A DNA stretch of 63,847 bases from NCBI RefSeq assembly GCF_017592335.1, contig NZ_JACNMP010000018.1:1-63847 (forward strand). Direction: 5' to 3'. The number at the start of each line of letters is the position of its first letter. The stretch's first letter is position 1. This document shows, one piece after another, positions 35,154 through 43,593 of the stretch. Below the pieces are notes generated by a model that was not told where the DNA came from, did not search any database, and saw only the letters and a list, made by a program, of their open reading frames with translations. Source of the stretch: Pseudaestuariivita rosea (GTDB lineage Bacteria > Pseudomonadota > Alphaproteobacteria > Rhodobacterales > Rhodobacteraceae). Both the position numbers and the translations under genes were made by a program.

Positions 35154-36047
35154 CTAGATCCACTTTGCCAGGGGGGGCAAGCTCATCAGTACAGCGTTTG
35201 CATCGTGCCCGGTTTCCAGGCCGAATTTTGTACCACGATCGTAGACCAGGTTATATTCCGCATAAAGACCGCGATGCACCAGTTGGGCGTCCTTATCGGC
35301 ATCATCCCAAGGGGTGGTGCGGCGCTTTTCGACAATGGGGACAAATGCGGGCAAAAACGCGCAACCAACGTCCTGAGTAAAGGCAAAGTCGGCGTCCCAG
35401 TCGCCCGTATTGTGATCGTCGTAAAAAATACCACCGACACCACGGGCGCAATTGCGATGTGGAATATAGAAATACTCATCAGCCCAGCTTTTATATTTTG
35501 GATAGTAAGACGCGTCATGCGGGTCACAAAAAGACTTCAGAACGTCATGAAATGACGCCGTGTCTTCTTCGTATTCGATACAGGGATTAAGGTCAGATCC
35601 GCCCCCAAACCACCAGGCGTGCGGGGTCCAAAACATCCGCGTGTTCATGTGAACCGCCGGAGTATGCGGGTTTTGCATATGTGCCACCAGGCTGATGCCG
35701 GATGCCCAAAAGCGGGGATCATCCTTCATGCCAGGCAGGCCCTTGCGCGCGGCCATTGCAGCCTGTGCGCGTTCACCCAATGTGCCGTGAACGGTTGATA
35801 CGTTGACCCCCACCTTTTCAAACACGCGACCACCGCGCATGACGCTCATCAAACCACCGCCTGCGTCTTCGTTATCTGCTGATGTCCGCTTTGTCTGGCT
35901 GACGTCAAAGCGCCCAGGCTGTTGATCTGCAAAGCGCCCTGTTGTCTGATCGTTCTCAAGCGTCTCAAATGCTGTAACAATCTGATCACGCAATTCACGA
36001 AACCAGGTTGAGGCGCGGTGTTTGCGTTCAGTGAACAGATCAGTCAT
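35154..36047 (-). CDS. hemF: Oxygen-dependent coproporphyrinogen III oxidase
   Basis: The product has 297 residues from ATG 36047 (MTDLFTERKHRASTWF); an ATG 9 bases upstream is equally possible. Signature stretches are ENPHTPAVHMNTR-like QNPHTPAVHMNTRMFW, WFGGGSDLNPCIEYEEDTASF, YKSWADEYFYIPHR and RGVGGIFYDD. It turns coproporphyrinogen III to protoporphyrinogen IX using oxygen. It ends 2 bases from the stop of the convergent binding-protein gene. Confidence 0.95.
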   Translation of the reverse strand: MTDLFTERKHRASTWFRELRDQIVTAFETLENDQTTGRFADQQPGRFDVSQTKRTSADNEDAGGGLMSVMRGGRVFEKVGVNVSTVHGTLGERAQAAMAARKGLPGMKDDPRFWASGISLVAHMQNPHTPAVHMNTRMFWTPHAWWFGGGSDLNPCIEYEEDTASFHDVLKSFCDPHDASYYPKYKSWADEYFYIPHRNCARGVGGIFYDDHNTGDWDADFAFTQDVGCAFLPAFVPIVEKRRTTPWDDADKDAQLVHRGLYAEYNLVYDRGTKFGLETGHDANAVLMSLPPLAKWI

Positions 36048-36131
36048 CTTTATCATCCTATCGTGATGCCATTCGGTCTGGCATTGTTCGGATCATTAGC
36101 TATTCTCGGACCGAAAGAAAGGCCTGATCTT

Positions 36132-36518
36132 ATGCGGTTTGCGTTTGTTATTATTTGTATATCCAGTGTTCTAGCGGGGTGCGCGACACCTTATGAACGC
36201 TGCACATCCGAGGCGACAAAAGATCTGCGCGTTGTGCAGGATCTGATCACTGAGACGGAACAGAACATCGAACGTGGCTACGCATTCGAACAAGAGGTGG
36301 TGCCAAGCACCCGCTTTGAATGGTGCGTCTCGCGCAATGACCGGTTTCATCTTTGTCGCGACACCAGATTTTCAACACGCGATAAACCTGTCGCCATTGA
36401 TCTGGAGGCTGAGCGTGAAAAACTGCAGGGCCTTCGCGAAAAACGCGTTGATCTGGCGGCCCGGTCCCAGGATGACATATCTGCCTGTCAGCAACAGTTT
36501 CCTGACGCCGAACGGTAA
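36132..36518 (+). CDS. Small cysteine-rich lipoprotein of unknown function
   Basis: The start at 36132 (MRFAFVIICISSVLAGCATP) has a classical lipobox LAGC and AAAGAAAGG upstream; a longer in-frame reading upstream overlaps hemF and has no leader. The 128-residue product carries further cysteines (ERCTSE, EWCVS, HLCRD, SACQQQ) and a helical Glu/Lys-rich C-terminus (EAEREKLQGLREKRVDL). No family is recognised. It ends 7 bases before the convergent extensin-like gene. Confidence 0.7.
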   Translation: MRFAFVIICISSVLAGCATPYERCTSEATKDLRVVQDLITETEQNIERGYAFEQEVVPSTRFEWCVSRNDRFHLCRDTRFSTRDKPVAIDLEAEREKLQGLREKRVDLAARSQDDISACQQQFPDAER

Positions 36519-36525
36519 CCGGCTT

Positions 36526-37134
36526 TTATCTGCAATAGGGACCTGAACGGTATTCGGCTGTATCAAAGTGGAAGTGATTTTGATGAAAACGATCACTTTC
36601 GGGGCCAAGTACTGTGCCGAAGGGACCACAGGCTGAACTGTGCATGTTGCGCAGGATGCGGCGGTAGGCGGGGGAACTCCAGCCGTCCTGCACCGTGATC
36701 GTTTCGCCGTCATTCAGGATAAAGGCCGAGATATCGATCGCCTTGCCGCGACCATGTTCAGAAATTCGAGCGCCGCTTTGGTGGTTGCGGGTCCGGCAAA
36801 CATAGTGGGCGGCCACGCGCAAACTGTCCAGACCGCCGCCGCGGCGACCCACTGCGGGCTTGGCGCCTTCTGTCACCCAAGTGTGCAAGGCGCGGGCCGT
36901 GTTGCAATCCATCGTCGCGGCTTGGGACAGCTGAACGCCAGCAACGGCTGTGATGCTGACAGGGTTGGCGACGCCGCAACCATTGGTGTCACTGATGATC
37001 GGAGCGATACGCGTTCCTTCAATCCCACGGATGCCGCACATGGACCCGCGCGTGACGTCGTCATCATCCTGACGACCGCAGCCGCCCAAAAGCATGACCG
37101 CGACAACGGCCAGAGTTATTGATCTGATTTTCAT
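36526..37134 (-). CDS. Extensin-like C-terminal domain lipoprotein
   Basis: The product has 202 residues. The lipobox LLGGC places the lipid cysteine at residue 19. The extensin-like C domain shows conserved SEHGRGKAIDI (His127, Asp134) and HFHFD (His187, His189), the His/Asp/His set of the LAS-type metallopeptidase fold, so cell-wall cleavage is plausible. Paired cysteines (CNTARALHTW, YVCRTRN, SSACGPFGT) may form disulfides. The start overlaps the stop of tyrA by 4 bases. Confidence 0.82.
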   Translation of the reverse strand: MKIRSITLAVVAVMLLGGCGRQDDDDVTRGSMCGIRGIEGTRIAPIISDTNGCGVANPVSITAVAGVQLSQAATMDCNTARALHTWVTEGAKPAVGRRGGGLDSLRVAAHYVCRTRNHQSGARISEHGRGKAIDISAFILNDGETITVQDGWSSPAYRRILRNMHSSACGPFGTVLGPESDRFHQNHFHFDTAEYRSGPYCR

Positions 37135-38048
37135 TTTTTTGGTGCTCGTCCGAAATTTGGTGCGTCGGTGTCTTGTCCTGCCTCGATGATCCCGCGCCGG
37201 ATTGCACGGGTGTGCGTAAAGTAATCATGCAGCGCTTGGCCATCCCCCGTTCGGATTGCACGTTGAAGGGCGAACAGCTCTTCCGTGAAGCGCCCCAGAA
37301 TTTCCAGCGTTGCATCCTTGTTTGTTAAGAACACATCGCGCCACATAACAGGGTCCGAGGCCGCGATGCGGGTAAAGTCGCGGAAACCCGCCGCTGAATA
37401 CTTGATGACCTCACTATCTGTTACACGGCGCAGGTCATCTGCAACACCAACCATGGTATATGCGATCAGGTGTGGCGTGTGGCTGGTGACCGCCAGAACC
37501 AGATCATGATGATCGGGGTCCATCGTTTCAACCATGCTGCCCAGACCCTGCCACAGTTTTTTCAATCGGTGCAGCGCGGCAGGGTCGGTGTTTTCCAGTG
37601 GCACGATCAGGCAAAAGCGGTTGTCAAACAATTCGGCAAAACCGGATGTCGGACCGGACTGTTCAGTGCCCGCCAGCGGGTGGGCAGGTATGAAATGCAC
37701 ATCGGGCGGCATATGTGGCTGTACGGCATCAATGACGGCGCGTTTCACCGACCCCACATCAGATACGGTCGCATTGGATTTCAGAAAAGGGGCGATATCG
37801 CGCGCGACATCGTCCATTGCGCCGACAGGCACGCAAAGAACGACAAGGTCAGCGTCCTGCACGGCGTCGCCCAAGGTGTCGCAAACGGTGTCGCACAGGC
37901 CGATATCACGGGCGGTCTGGCGGGTTTCAGGCGATCGAGCGTAGCCTGACACGTGACCCGCCAGCCCCGCACGCTTTATCCCCCAAAACATCGACGATGC
38001 GATCAGACCCAGTCCGACCAGCGCAACTTTGTCATAGATCTGAGTCAT
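37131..38048 (-). CDS. tyrA: Prephenate / arogenate (cyclohexadienyl) dehydrogenase
   Basis: The product has 305 residues with N-terminal NAD(P)-binding GLGLIASS (12-19) and the TyrA catalytic stretch HFIPAHPLAGTEQSGP, in which His is the catalytic base. VTSHTPHLIAYTMVG follows. It performs oxidative decarboxylation of prephenate or arogenate in tyrosine synthesis. It lies directly behind hisC with TAATG overlap. That hisC neighbour may also serve as aromatic aminotransferase. Confidence 0.92.
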   Translation of the reverse strand: MTQIYDKVALVGLGLIASSMFWGIKRAGLAGHVSGYARSPETRQTARDIGLCDTVCDTLGDAVQDADLVVLCVPVGAMDDVARDIAPFLKSNATVSDVGSVKRAVIDAVQPHMPPDVHFIPAHPLAGTEQSGPTSGFAELFDNRFCLIVPLENTDPAALHRLKKLWQGLGSMVETMDPDHHDLVLAVTSHTPHLIAYTMVGVADDLRRVTDSEVIKYSAAGFRDFTRIAASDPVMWRDVFLTNKDATLEILGRFTEELFALQRAIRTGDGQALHDYFTHTRAIRRGIIEAGQDTDAPNFGRAPKK

Positions 38049-39133
38049 TACGCGCGTTCTTTGAATTGTCGAATGGCATGGGCCACGCGGCGGCAGGATG
38101 CCTCATCCCCCACGGTGATGCGCAGGCAGTGGGGCAGGTTATAGCCACCCACACGCCGCACAAGGATACCTTGGCTTTTCAGGTAGTCGTCACAGGCGTT
38201 CGCCTCATCCGTCGTGCTGAAGCGGGCCAGTATGAAATTCGCGGTCGACGTGTCCGAAGGCACGCCGATTTCCGCCAATGCTTCGGCCAGCCAGGCGCGG
38301 CAGCGGGTGTTCTCGGCCCGGCATTTTGCAACATAATCTGTATCGCGTACCGCAGCTTCGGCAGCGGCCAGCGCCGCATTCGACAAGTTGAACGGCCCGC
38401 GGATGCGGTTCAGCACATCGATGATAGGTTTCGGGCCATAGCCCCAACCCACACGCATACCGCCTAAGCCGTACATCTTGGAAAAAGTACGTGTCATAAA
38501 CACGTTGTTGCGGGCCTCGATCAGCGCGCGCCCTGCATCGTAATCTTCGACATATTCGGCGTAAGCGCCATCCAGCACCAGAAGAACGCCGTCAGGCAAA
38601 TTGTCAGCCAGATACCCTATTTCGGCCAGGCCGATCATTGTGCCCGTCGGGTTATTTGGATTGGCGATGAAGACCATGCGGGTTTTGTCGGTGCATCCGG
38701 CCAGAATGGCGTCGATATCGGTGGTGCGTTCCCTTTCGGGCACTTCAACTGGCGTACCCCCTGCGGCCAGCGTCGAAATACGATAAAGTGCAAATCCGTG
38801 TTCAGTATGAATGACCTGATCCCCCGGGCCGACGAAAGCCTGGCACAGAAAGCTGATGATTTCATCAGATCCGACGCCGCAAATCACACGGTCAGGGTCA
38901 AGCCTGTGCATTTCACCGATGGCTGCGCGCAACGCTGCGTGGTCGGTTGACGGATATCGGTGCAGATTGAAAGCCTCACGACGAAAGGCCTCCATGGCGG
39001 GCTCAGAGGGCCCCAACGGGTTTTCGTTCGACGACAGTTTCAACACATTTGCGATGCCGTCGACATGACTGGCCCCGCCTTCGTAAAGGTCGATGTCCAT
39101 GATACCGGGTTGGGGAAGAATGGCTGAGCCCAT
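38048..39133 (-). CDS. hisC: Histidinol-phosphate (aromatic) aminotransferase
   Basis: The product has 361 residues, a fold type I PLP enzyme. [40 protein letters not shown] and the PLP-lysine block [16 protein letters not shown] are the family signatures. HisC makes histidinol phosphate; paralogues in this position next to tyrA also transaminate phenylpyruvate and 4-hydroxyphenylpyruvate. The dual role is inferred from the neighbour. Confidence 0.92.
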   Translation of the reverse strand: MGSAILPQPGIMDIDLYEGGASHVDGIANVLKLSSNENPLGPSEPAMEAFRREAFNLHRYPSTDHAALRAAIGEMHRLDPDRVICGVGSDEIISFLCQAFVGPGDQVIHTEHGFALYRISTLAAGGTPVEVPERERTTDIDAILAGCTDKTRMVFIANPNNPTGTMIGLAEIGYLADNLPDGVLLVLDGAYAEYVEDYDAGRALIEARNNVFMTRTFSKMYGLGGMRVGWGYGPKPIIDVLNRIRGPFNLSNAALAAAEAAVRDTDYVAKCRAENTRCRAWLAEALAEIGVPSDTSTANFILARFSTTDEANACDDYLKSQGILVRRVGGYNLPHCLRITVGDEASCRRVAHAIRQFKERA

Positions 39134-39218
39134 GATCGAAGTCTCTTACGTCTAAATTTATTCGCTTATAGTCAGGGCCTGCGCCCAAGGTGAACAGAAA
39201 AAAGCGGTAAGTGCGCAG

Positions 39219-40886
39219 TTATGGTAAATAAGCCAGTATCAATTGCGATCCATAGGCCCTGCGAAAGCTGTCCAACTGATCCTGGCGTAATGCATCAATC
39301 AGTTGGCTGGGGGCGAAACCGCTGGTCGGAAAATCATGCGCAAGGGTGATGTAGTATCCGAGGTTTTCCAAGGTTAGAATCGCGGTTTCATCCGTGGCCA
39401 GGATGATTGCAGGCCCTGTGTTGGGGATGTCGTCGATGGTGGTCAGGTATCTGATGTCTTCGATCCTGTTTGTGACCAGACCCGTCTGATCAACCAGCCT
39501 GCGATTGTTCAGGACATAGGTTTTTGCACTTATGCCTTTTATATGGTTGGCCGCGATATGGCCATGCATTGGATAGATCAGGGTGAAGTAAAGTGGCAGT
39601 GCGGCCGCGACAGCCAGCACATAGGTGCCACCCAAAATCGCGGATTTCGCCCAGATGGCGCCTTTGGCGGCAATCCACCACGACAGGATGAACAGCAGCG
39701 CTGCGGTGATTGCGATGCCTATTCCAGTTGTCTGCTGGTTTGCCACCCAAAACAAATAGCTAGCCAGACCCGCGACAACCAACGGCAGGAAAGAGAATAC
39801 TCTGATGCTGCGCCCCAGCCGTTTGGTCAATAACGCGGGCTCAAACCGGCTGGCATAAAGCCCGATCAGCGCGGCAGCTGCAGGGGCGGCTGGCAGGATG
39901 TAGCGTTCGAACAGCGCAGTTGAAAAGGCAAAAAGGACCAGCACCACCACGATCCAGAATACGCAAAGGGCCACGGCAGGGTTTTGTAGCCGCCCAGGTT
40001 TTGGCCATTTCAGCCCCAATGCAAAGGCCAGCAAGAATGGAATGAACGGCAAAAACAGGTCTGTGATCGTCTTACGCAGGCGGGCCAAGGCGTCAATCAC
40101 ACTGAACGACGCCTTTTCGGTCAGTTGGTCCCCCACGAATTGGCTGACCAGCTCATCCGGATAACGCAACCAGATCGCCACAAACCACCATGTCGCCAAG
40201 ACTGTGGCTAACAAGACGGCTGCCAGTTCATGCCCAATACGTCCGGGCGGCATCTGCCTGCGATAGATCAGCCGGACAATCAGCAACACTGGCAGGAACA
40301 CAAGCGCCAGCATACCCTTAGCCAGAATGGCGTATGCGATACCGCCATAGCCCAGATAATAAAGCCATGGAGGCGGCGCATCGCGGGATTGCATGATTTT
40401 GCAGAAACAGACCAGTGCGATCGTTATTCCCAATATCAGCGGCATGTCCGGAATGTGCTGTGTGGTGTTTTCGACGAAAATCCTATGTCCGGCCAGTGCC
40501 GTCATAGCGACAAAGGCACCCCCGACGGTCGCACCGATGACACGTGCCAGCACAAAGGTCAGGCCTAGAATGATAGCGCCCGTCAGAAGCCACATGATCT
40601 TGGCCCCCAGTACCGATTGACCAAACATCGTATAGCCCGCCACGGCGTAATAATAGGGCAGGGGGGGCTTTTTCAGACGCAGGTCGCCCGCAACCCCCCG
40701 CGGCACCAGATAATCGCCCGTGGCCATCATCTTGGCCGCCCCGATCGAATAATATTGCTCGTCCGAATGAACCTCAAACTGCCACAATGCAAAGGGCATT
40801 CGCAGCACCACAAATGCTGCAATCAACAGGACACATATCACCCAAATGCGTACGGTGATGTTCTGGCTGTCTGCCCGGTGCTGCAT
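39219..40886 (-). CDS. Glycosyltransferase family 39 / ArnT-like membrane protein
   Basis: The ATG at 40886 (MQHRADSQNITVRIWVIC) is chosen because a longer reading extends into a hydrophilic, poorly coding stretch. The 555-residue protein has about 11-12 spans. The first periplasmic loop has VHSDEQYYSIGAAKMMATGDY with the DE pair of GT-C enzymes, and LRLKKPPLPYYYAVAGYTMFG is the conserved KPPL block of the ArnT/PMT group. It uses a polyprenyl-linked sugar to modify lipid A or another surface acceptor; the acceptor is unknown. Confidence 0.85.
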   Translation of the reverse strand: MQHRADSQNITVRIWVICVLLIAAFVVLRMPFALWQFEVHSDEQYYSIGAAKMMATGDYLVPRGVAGDLRLKKPPLPYYYAVAGYTMFGQSVLGAKIMWLLTGAIILGLTFVLARVIGATVGGAFVAMTALAGHRIFVENTTQHIPDMPLILGITIALVCFCKIMQSRDAPPPWLYYLGYGGIAYAILAKGMLALVFLPVLLIVRLIYRRQMPPGRIGHELAAVLLATVLATWWFVAIWLRYPDELVSQFVGDQLTEKASFSVIDALARLRKTITDLFLPFIPFLLAFALGLKWPKPGRLQNPAVALCVFWIVVVLVLFAFSTALFERYILPAAPAAAALIGLYASRFEPALLTKRLGRSIRVFSFLPLVVAGLASYLFWVANQQTTGIGIAITAALLFILSWWIAAKGAIWAKSAILGGTYVLAVAAALPLYFTLIYPMHGHIAANHIKGISAKTYVLNNRRLVDQTGLVTNRIEDIRYLTTIDDIPNTGPAIILATDETAILTLENLGYYITLAHDFPTSGFAPSQLIDALRQDQLDSFRRAYGSQLILAYLP

Positions 40887-40989
40887 GACACGCTGCCTGT
40901 AGATTGGTTTTGGTTGGGGCCAATATGCATGATGTTGCGCGATAGGCAATCGATGCCGTAAATATCGCTTTTGGTTTTGGACACTGCCC

Positions 40990-41022
40990 AAAAGAAAAGC
41001 CGCGGCGGATGTCCGTCGCGGC
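40990..41022 (-). terminator. Rho-independent terminator of rpsD
   Basis: On the minus strand an 11-bp GC-rich stem (GCCGCGACGGA with UCCGCCGCGGC, one mismatch) spans 40999-41022 and is followed by UUUUCUUUU (40998-40990). It lies 24 bases after the rpsD stop. It is the clearest intrinsic terminator in the window. Confidence 0.9.
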
Positions 41023-41045
41023 CTGAAATTCAAATGCAGCGCAGT

Positions 41046-41666
41046 TTAGTTTTGCGCGTAGTATTCGATGACCAGGTTTGGCTCCATCATGACCGGGTAG
41101 GGCACATCTGACAGGCCGGGCATACGCACAAACGTCGCTGTCATCTTGCTATGGTCTACTTCCATATAATCAGGAACGTCGCGTTCGGGCAGTTGAGCGG
41201 CCTCAAGCACGATGGCCAGCTGTTTCGAACGATCACGCACTTCGATCACGTCGCCTTCTTTCACGCGGTAAGAGGGGATGTTGACCTTTTGGCCGTTCAC
41301 CTTGACGTGGCCGTGGTTCACGAACTGGCGGGCCGCAAAAACGGTTGGCACGAATTTCGCGCGATAGACAACGGCGTCCAGACGGCGTTCCAGCAGGCCG
41401 ATCAGGTTTTCGCCTGTATCGCCTTTGACACGTTCGGCTTCGCGGTAAATGCGGCGGAACTGCTTTTCAGTCAGATCGCCATAATACCCTTTCAGCTTTT
41501 GCTTGGCACGCAGTTGCAGGCCGAAGTCGGACATCTTGCCCTTGCGGCGCTGGCCGTGCTGGCCCGGGCCATATTCGCGACGGTTCACAGGGCTTTTCGG
41601 ACGGCCCCAGATGTTTTCGCCCATGCGGCGGTCGATTTTGTACTTGGCAGACGTGCGTTTCGTCAC
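41046..41666 (-). CDS. rpsD: Small ribosomal subunit protein uS4
   Basis: The product has 206 residues: [20 protein letters not shown] start, S4 RNA-binding domain around [35 protein letters not shown]-terminus [13 protein letters not shown]. It binds 16S rRNA early in 30S assembly. In many alphaproteobacteria it stands alone, as here. Its own promoter and terminator are visible. Confidence 0.97.
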   Translation of the reverse strand: MTKRTSAKYKIDRRMGENIWGRPKSPVNRREYGPGQHGQRRKGKMSDFGLQLRAKQKLKGYYGDLTEKQFRRIYREAERVKGDTGENLIGLLERRLDAVVYRAKFVPTVFAARQFVNHGHVKVNGQKVNIPSYRVKEGDVIEVRDRSKQLAIVLEAAQLPERDVPDYMEVDHSKMTATFVRMPGLSDVPYPVMMEPNLVIEYYAQN

Positions 41667-41775
41667 GGCTGATCTCCTTCTTTAGGGTTCGAAGGGCGTT
41701 GTCCTTTGCTCCGGATGAAATCCAGGGCCGACAGGCATCCCCTTGCGGGGGCCACCAACACCAAATGAAGCCGCG

Positions 41776-41803
41776 CTTATATCGTGCTATTTTGCCCTGT
41801 CAA
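41776..41803 (-). promoter_or_regulatory. Sigma-70 promoter of rpsD
   Basis: On the minus strand TTGACA (41803-41798) and TATAAG (41781-41776) are 16 bases apart, about 110 bases ahead of the rpsD start. The -35 TTGAC element is part of the inverted repeat TGTTGAC/GTCAACA shared with the divergent arsR promoter. Confidence 0.65.
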
Positions 41804-41817
41804 CACCTTCATTTTTG

Positions 41818-41846
41818 TTGACGGTCGGTATATAATTCAATATATC
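41818..41846 (+). promoter_or_regulatory. arsR promoter, with an operator-like palindrome, predicted leaderless mRNA
   Basis: TTGACG (41818-41823) and TATATC (41841-41846) are 17 bases apart. A start site about 7 bases downstream would coincide with the arsR ATG at 41854, and no Shine-Dalgarno sequence is present. The imperfect palindrome ATTCAATATATCATGAAAT (41835-41853) covers the -10 region, as expected of an ArsR operator that blocks polymerase. Confidence 0.6.
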
Positions 41847-41853
41847 ATGAAAT

Positions 41854-42189
41854 ATGGATACGAATGCGGCATCTGTCTCATTTGCCGCACTTTCCCAGCC
41901 CATGCGGTTAGAGGTTTTTCGTTTACTGGTTCGGGCTGGGAAAAGTGGTATGGCGGCAGGTGAAATAAGTACAAAACTGGATGTCAGGCAGAATACGATG
42001 TCGGCAAACCTGTCTGTGTTGCTACAGGCTGGCCTGGTGCGGAACGAACGGCAGGGCCGCGTCATCCGATATTTCGCGAACATCGAAAAAATGCAGGGGC
42101 TTTTGTCGTTTCTGCTGGAAGAATGTTGCGGGGGCCAACCCGAACTGTGCCAGCCCGCCATTCAGACAATAGGCGAGGAACAGGAATGA
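41854..42189 (+). CDS. arsR: ArsR-family arsenic-responsive repressor
   Basis: The product has 111 residues with the ArsR winged helix: LRLEVFRLLVRAGKSGMAAG-like first helices, then VRQNTMSANLSVLLQAGLVRNERQGRVIRYF. C-terminal cysteines in EECCGGQPELCQP (about 90-102) are likely the As(III)/Sb(III) ligands, as in ArsR groups with a C-terminal sensor. It should release its own promoter when arsenite binds. The ATGA overlap links it to aqpS. Confidence 0.88.
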   Translation: MDTNAASVSFAALSQPMRLEVFRLLVRAGKSGMAAGEISTKLDVRQNTMSANLSVLLQAGLVRNERQGRVIRYFANIEKMQGLLSFLLEECCGGQPELCQPAIQTIGEEQE

Positions 42190-42872
42190 GTTTTGACATG
42201 CCACGCAGGCTGGTGGCCGAAGGTCTGGGCACGGCACTTCTGGTGGGTACTGTTGTCGGATCGGGCATCATGGCCAGCAATCTGACCGAAGATACAGCGC
42301 TTGCCCTTTTGGGAAACACCCTGCCCACAGGTGCGATACTGGTGGTGCTGATCACAATCCTCGGGCCGATTTCAGGGGCGCATTTCAACCCCGCTGTCAC
42401 GGTCGCCTTCGCCCTGCGGCGCGAGATTGGCGTGGCCGAGTCATTGCAGTACATCATTGCGCAGATCATAGGCGGCATTCTGGGCAGTTTGATTGCCCAT
42501 GCGATGTTTGAGCTATCGATTATTCAATTTTCGCAGACCGTGCGCACGGGAACGGGCCAGTGGGTCGCAGAAGTTGTCGCCACCTTCGGTCTTGTCGCAA
42601 CGATCCTGGCCGGGGTGCGTTTTAGGGCCGATGCTATTCCGTGGCTTGTTGGTCTTTACATCACCGCCGCCTATTGGTTCACGGCCTCGACATCTTTTGC
42701 CAATCCTGCAGTTGCCATCGCACGCGGGTTTTCGGACACCTTTGCTGGCATCAGGCCACTGGACGTACCGGCCTTTATCGCGGCAGAACTGGTTGGCGCC
42801 GTTATCGCTGTTCTGATCGTAGGCTGGTTGATCAGCCCATCCCCAAAATCCACTACGGAGCAAACACCATGA
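42186..42872 (+). CDS. aqpS: Aquaglyceroporin of the arsenic operon
   Basis: The ATG at 42186 overlaps the arsR stop. The 228-residue MIP-family channel has six spans and the two NPA boxes, HFNPAVTVAF (N68) and FANPAVAIAR (N173). The Arg after the second NPA (AVAIAR) belongs to the selectivity filter. Aquaglyceroporins conduct uncharged As(OH)3. In Sinorhizobium meliloti an arsR-aqpS-arsC operon uses the channel in place of an ArsB pump to let arsenite out. The same logic fits here. Confidence 0.87.
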   Translation: MSFDMPRRLVAEGLGTALLVGTVVGSGIMASNLTEDTALALLGNTLPTGAILVVLITILGPISGAHFNPAVTVAFALRREIGVAESLQYIIAQIIGGILGSLIAHAMFELSIIQFSQTVRTGTGQWVAEVVATFGLVATILAGVRFRADAIPWLVGLYITAAYWFTASTSFANPAVAIARGFSDTFAGIRPLDVPAFIAAELVGAVIAVLIVGWLISPSPKSTTEQTP

Positions 42873-43291
42873 CCGTTGTCATCCATCATAACCCTGACTG
42901 TGGCACATCGCGCAATGTGCTGGCAGTGATCGAAGCATCGGGTGAGGACTTTGTGGTGATCGAATATCTGAAAACCGGCTGGACGCGCCCGCAGCTACAG
43001 GCCCTTTTTGCCGCTGCAGACCTGACGCCCAGACAAGCGTTGCGTGTCAGCAAGTCGCCCGCCGAGGAACTGGGCCTGACCGACCCATCCGTCAGCGATG
43101 ATGCGCTTTTGGATGCAATGCTGGACCACCCGGTCCTGGTCAACCGGCCCATCGTTTGTTCGCCCAAAGGCGTCAAACTTTGCCGTCCAAGCGAGGCTGT
43201 GTTGGACATGCTGCATAAATGGCCAGCCGGACCATTTGCGAAAGAAGATGGTGATTTGCTGATTGATGCCGATGGCAATCGAGTTGCCTGA
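42869..43291 (+). CDS. arsC: Arsenate reductase, glutaredoxin-dependent class
   Basis: The ATG at 42869 overlaps the aqpS stop (ATGA). The 140-residue protein has HNPDCGTSRN near its N-terminus with catalytic Cys11, and the ArsC helix-strand block DHPVLVNRPIV with the conserved Arg. It reduces arsenate to arsenite, using glutathione and glutaredoxin. Arsenite would then leave through the channel encoded upstream. The final operon gene; no arsH follows. Confidence 0.92.
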   Translation: MTVVIHHNPDCGTSRNVLAVIEASGEDFVVIEYLKTGWTRPQLQALFAAADLTPRQALRVSKSPAEELGLTDPSVSDDALLDAMLDHPVLVNRPIVCSPKGVKLCRPSEAVLDMLHKWPAGPFAKEDGDLLIDADGNRVA

Positions 43292-43593
43292 CAAAGTGTA
43301 ATCTACGTTGAGCCAATGGTTTCAAATCGCGTAGCTGACCTAAAGCCAGGATGCCGCCAACCGCAATTGGTCGTAGATTTGTACAAAAGAAACAATCTTG
43401 ATCGAAAAGCCTTTAATTTCATTGTTTTAGTACAATCCAAAAGTGAACTAATGGTTTGGCTGATTTACTTGAAAAGAAGGACGCCTGTGGTTCCCAAAAA
43501 CAAGGGAGCCACCCGAAGAAAGGGCAGTCATTTTAACAACTTAGCTGCTCCTCTATGGTCATGTAGCAAGCCAAGGTAGTGCTTAGCCCATGG
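43292..43593. other. AT-rich gap between arsC and nrdJ without a convincing gene
   Basis: This 302-base stretch is clearly richer in A and T than its surroundings. It has an open frame of 87 codons at 43316-43579, but the composition is not like the neighbours and no motif or ribosome-binding site supports it. No strong hairpin terminator or transposon end was seen. It could be a remnant of transferred DNA. Confidence 0.4.

Noticed and set aside
41831-41836. Perfect TATAAT as -10 of arsR
   Set aside because: Only 7 bases from TTGACG and no good -35 at 17 bases upstream; TATATC at 41841 fits the spacing better.
43316-43579. Possible 87-residue protein between arsC and nrdJ
   Set aside because: No Shine-Dalgarno, no family resemblance, AT-rich composition and unlikely residue pattern; kept only as an unexplained AT-rich gap.
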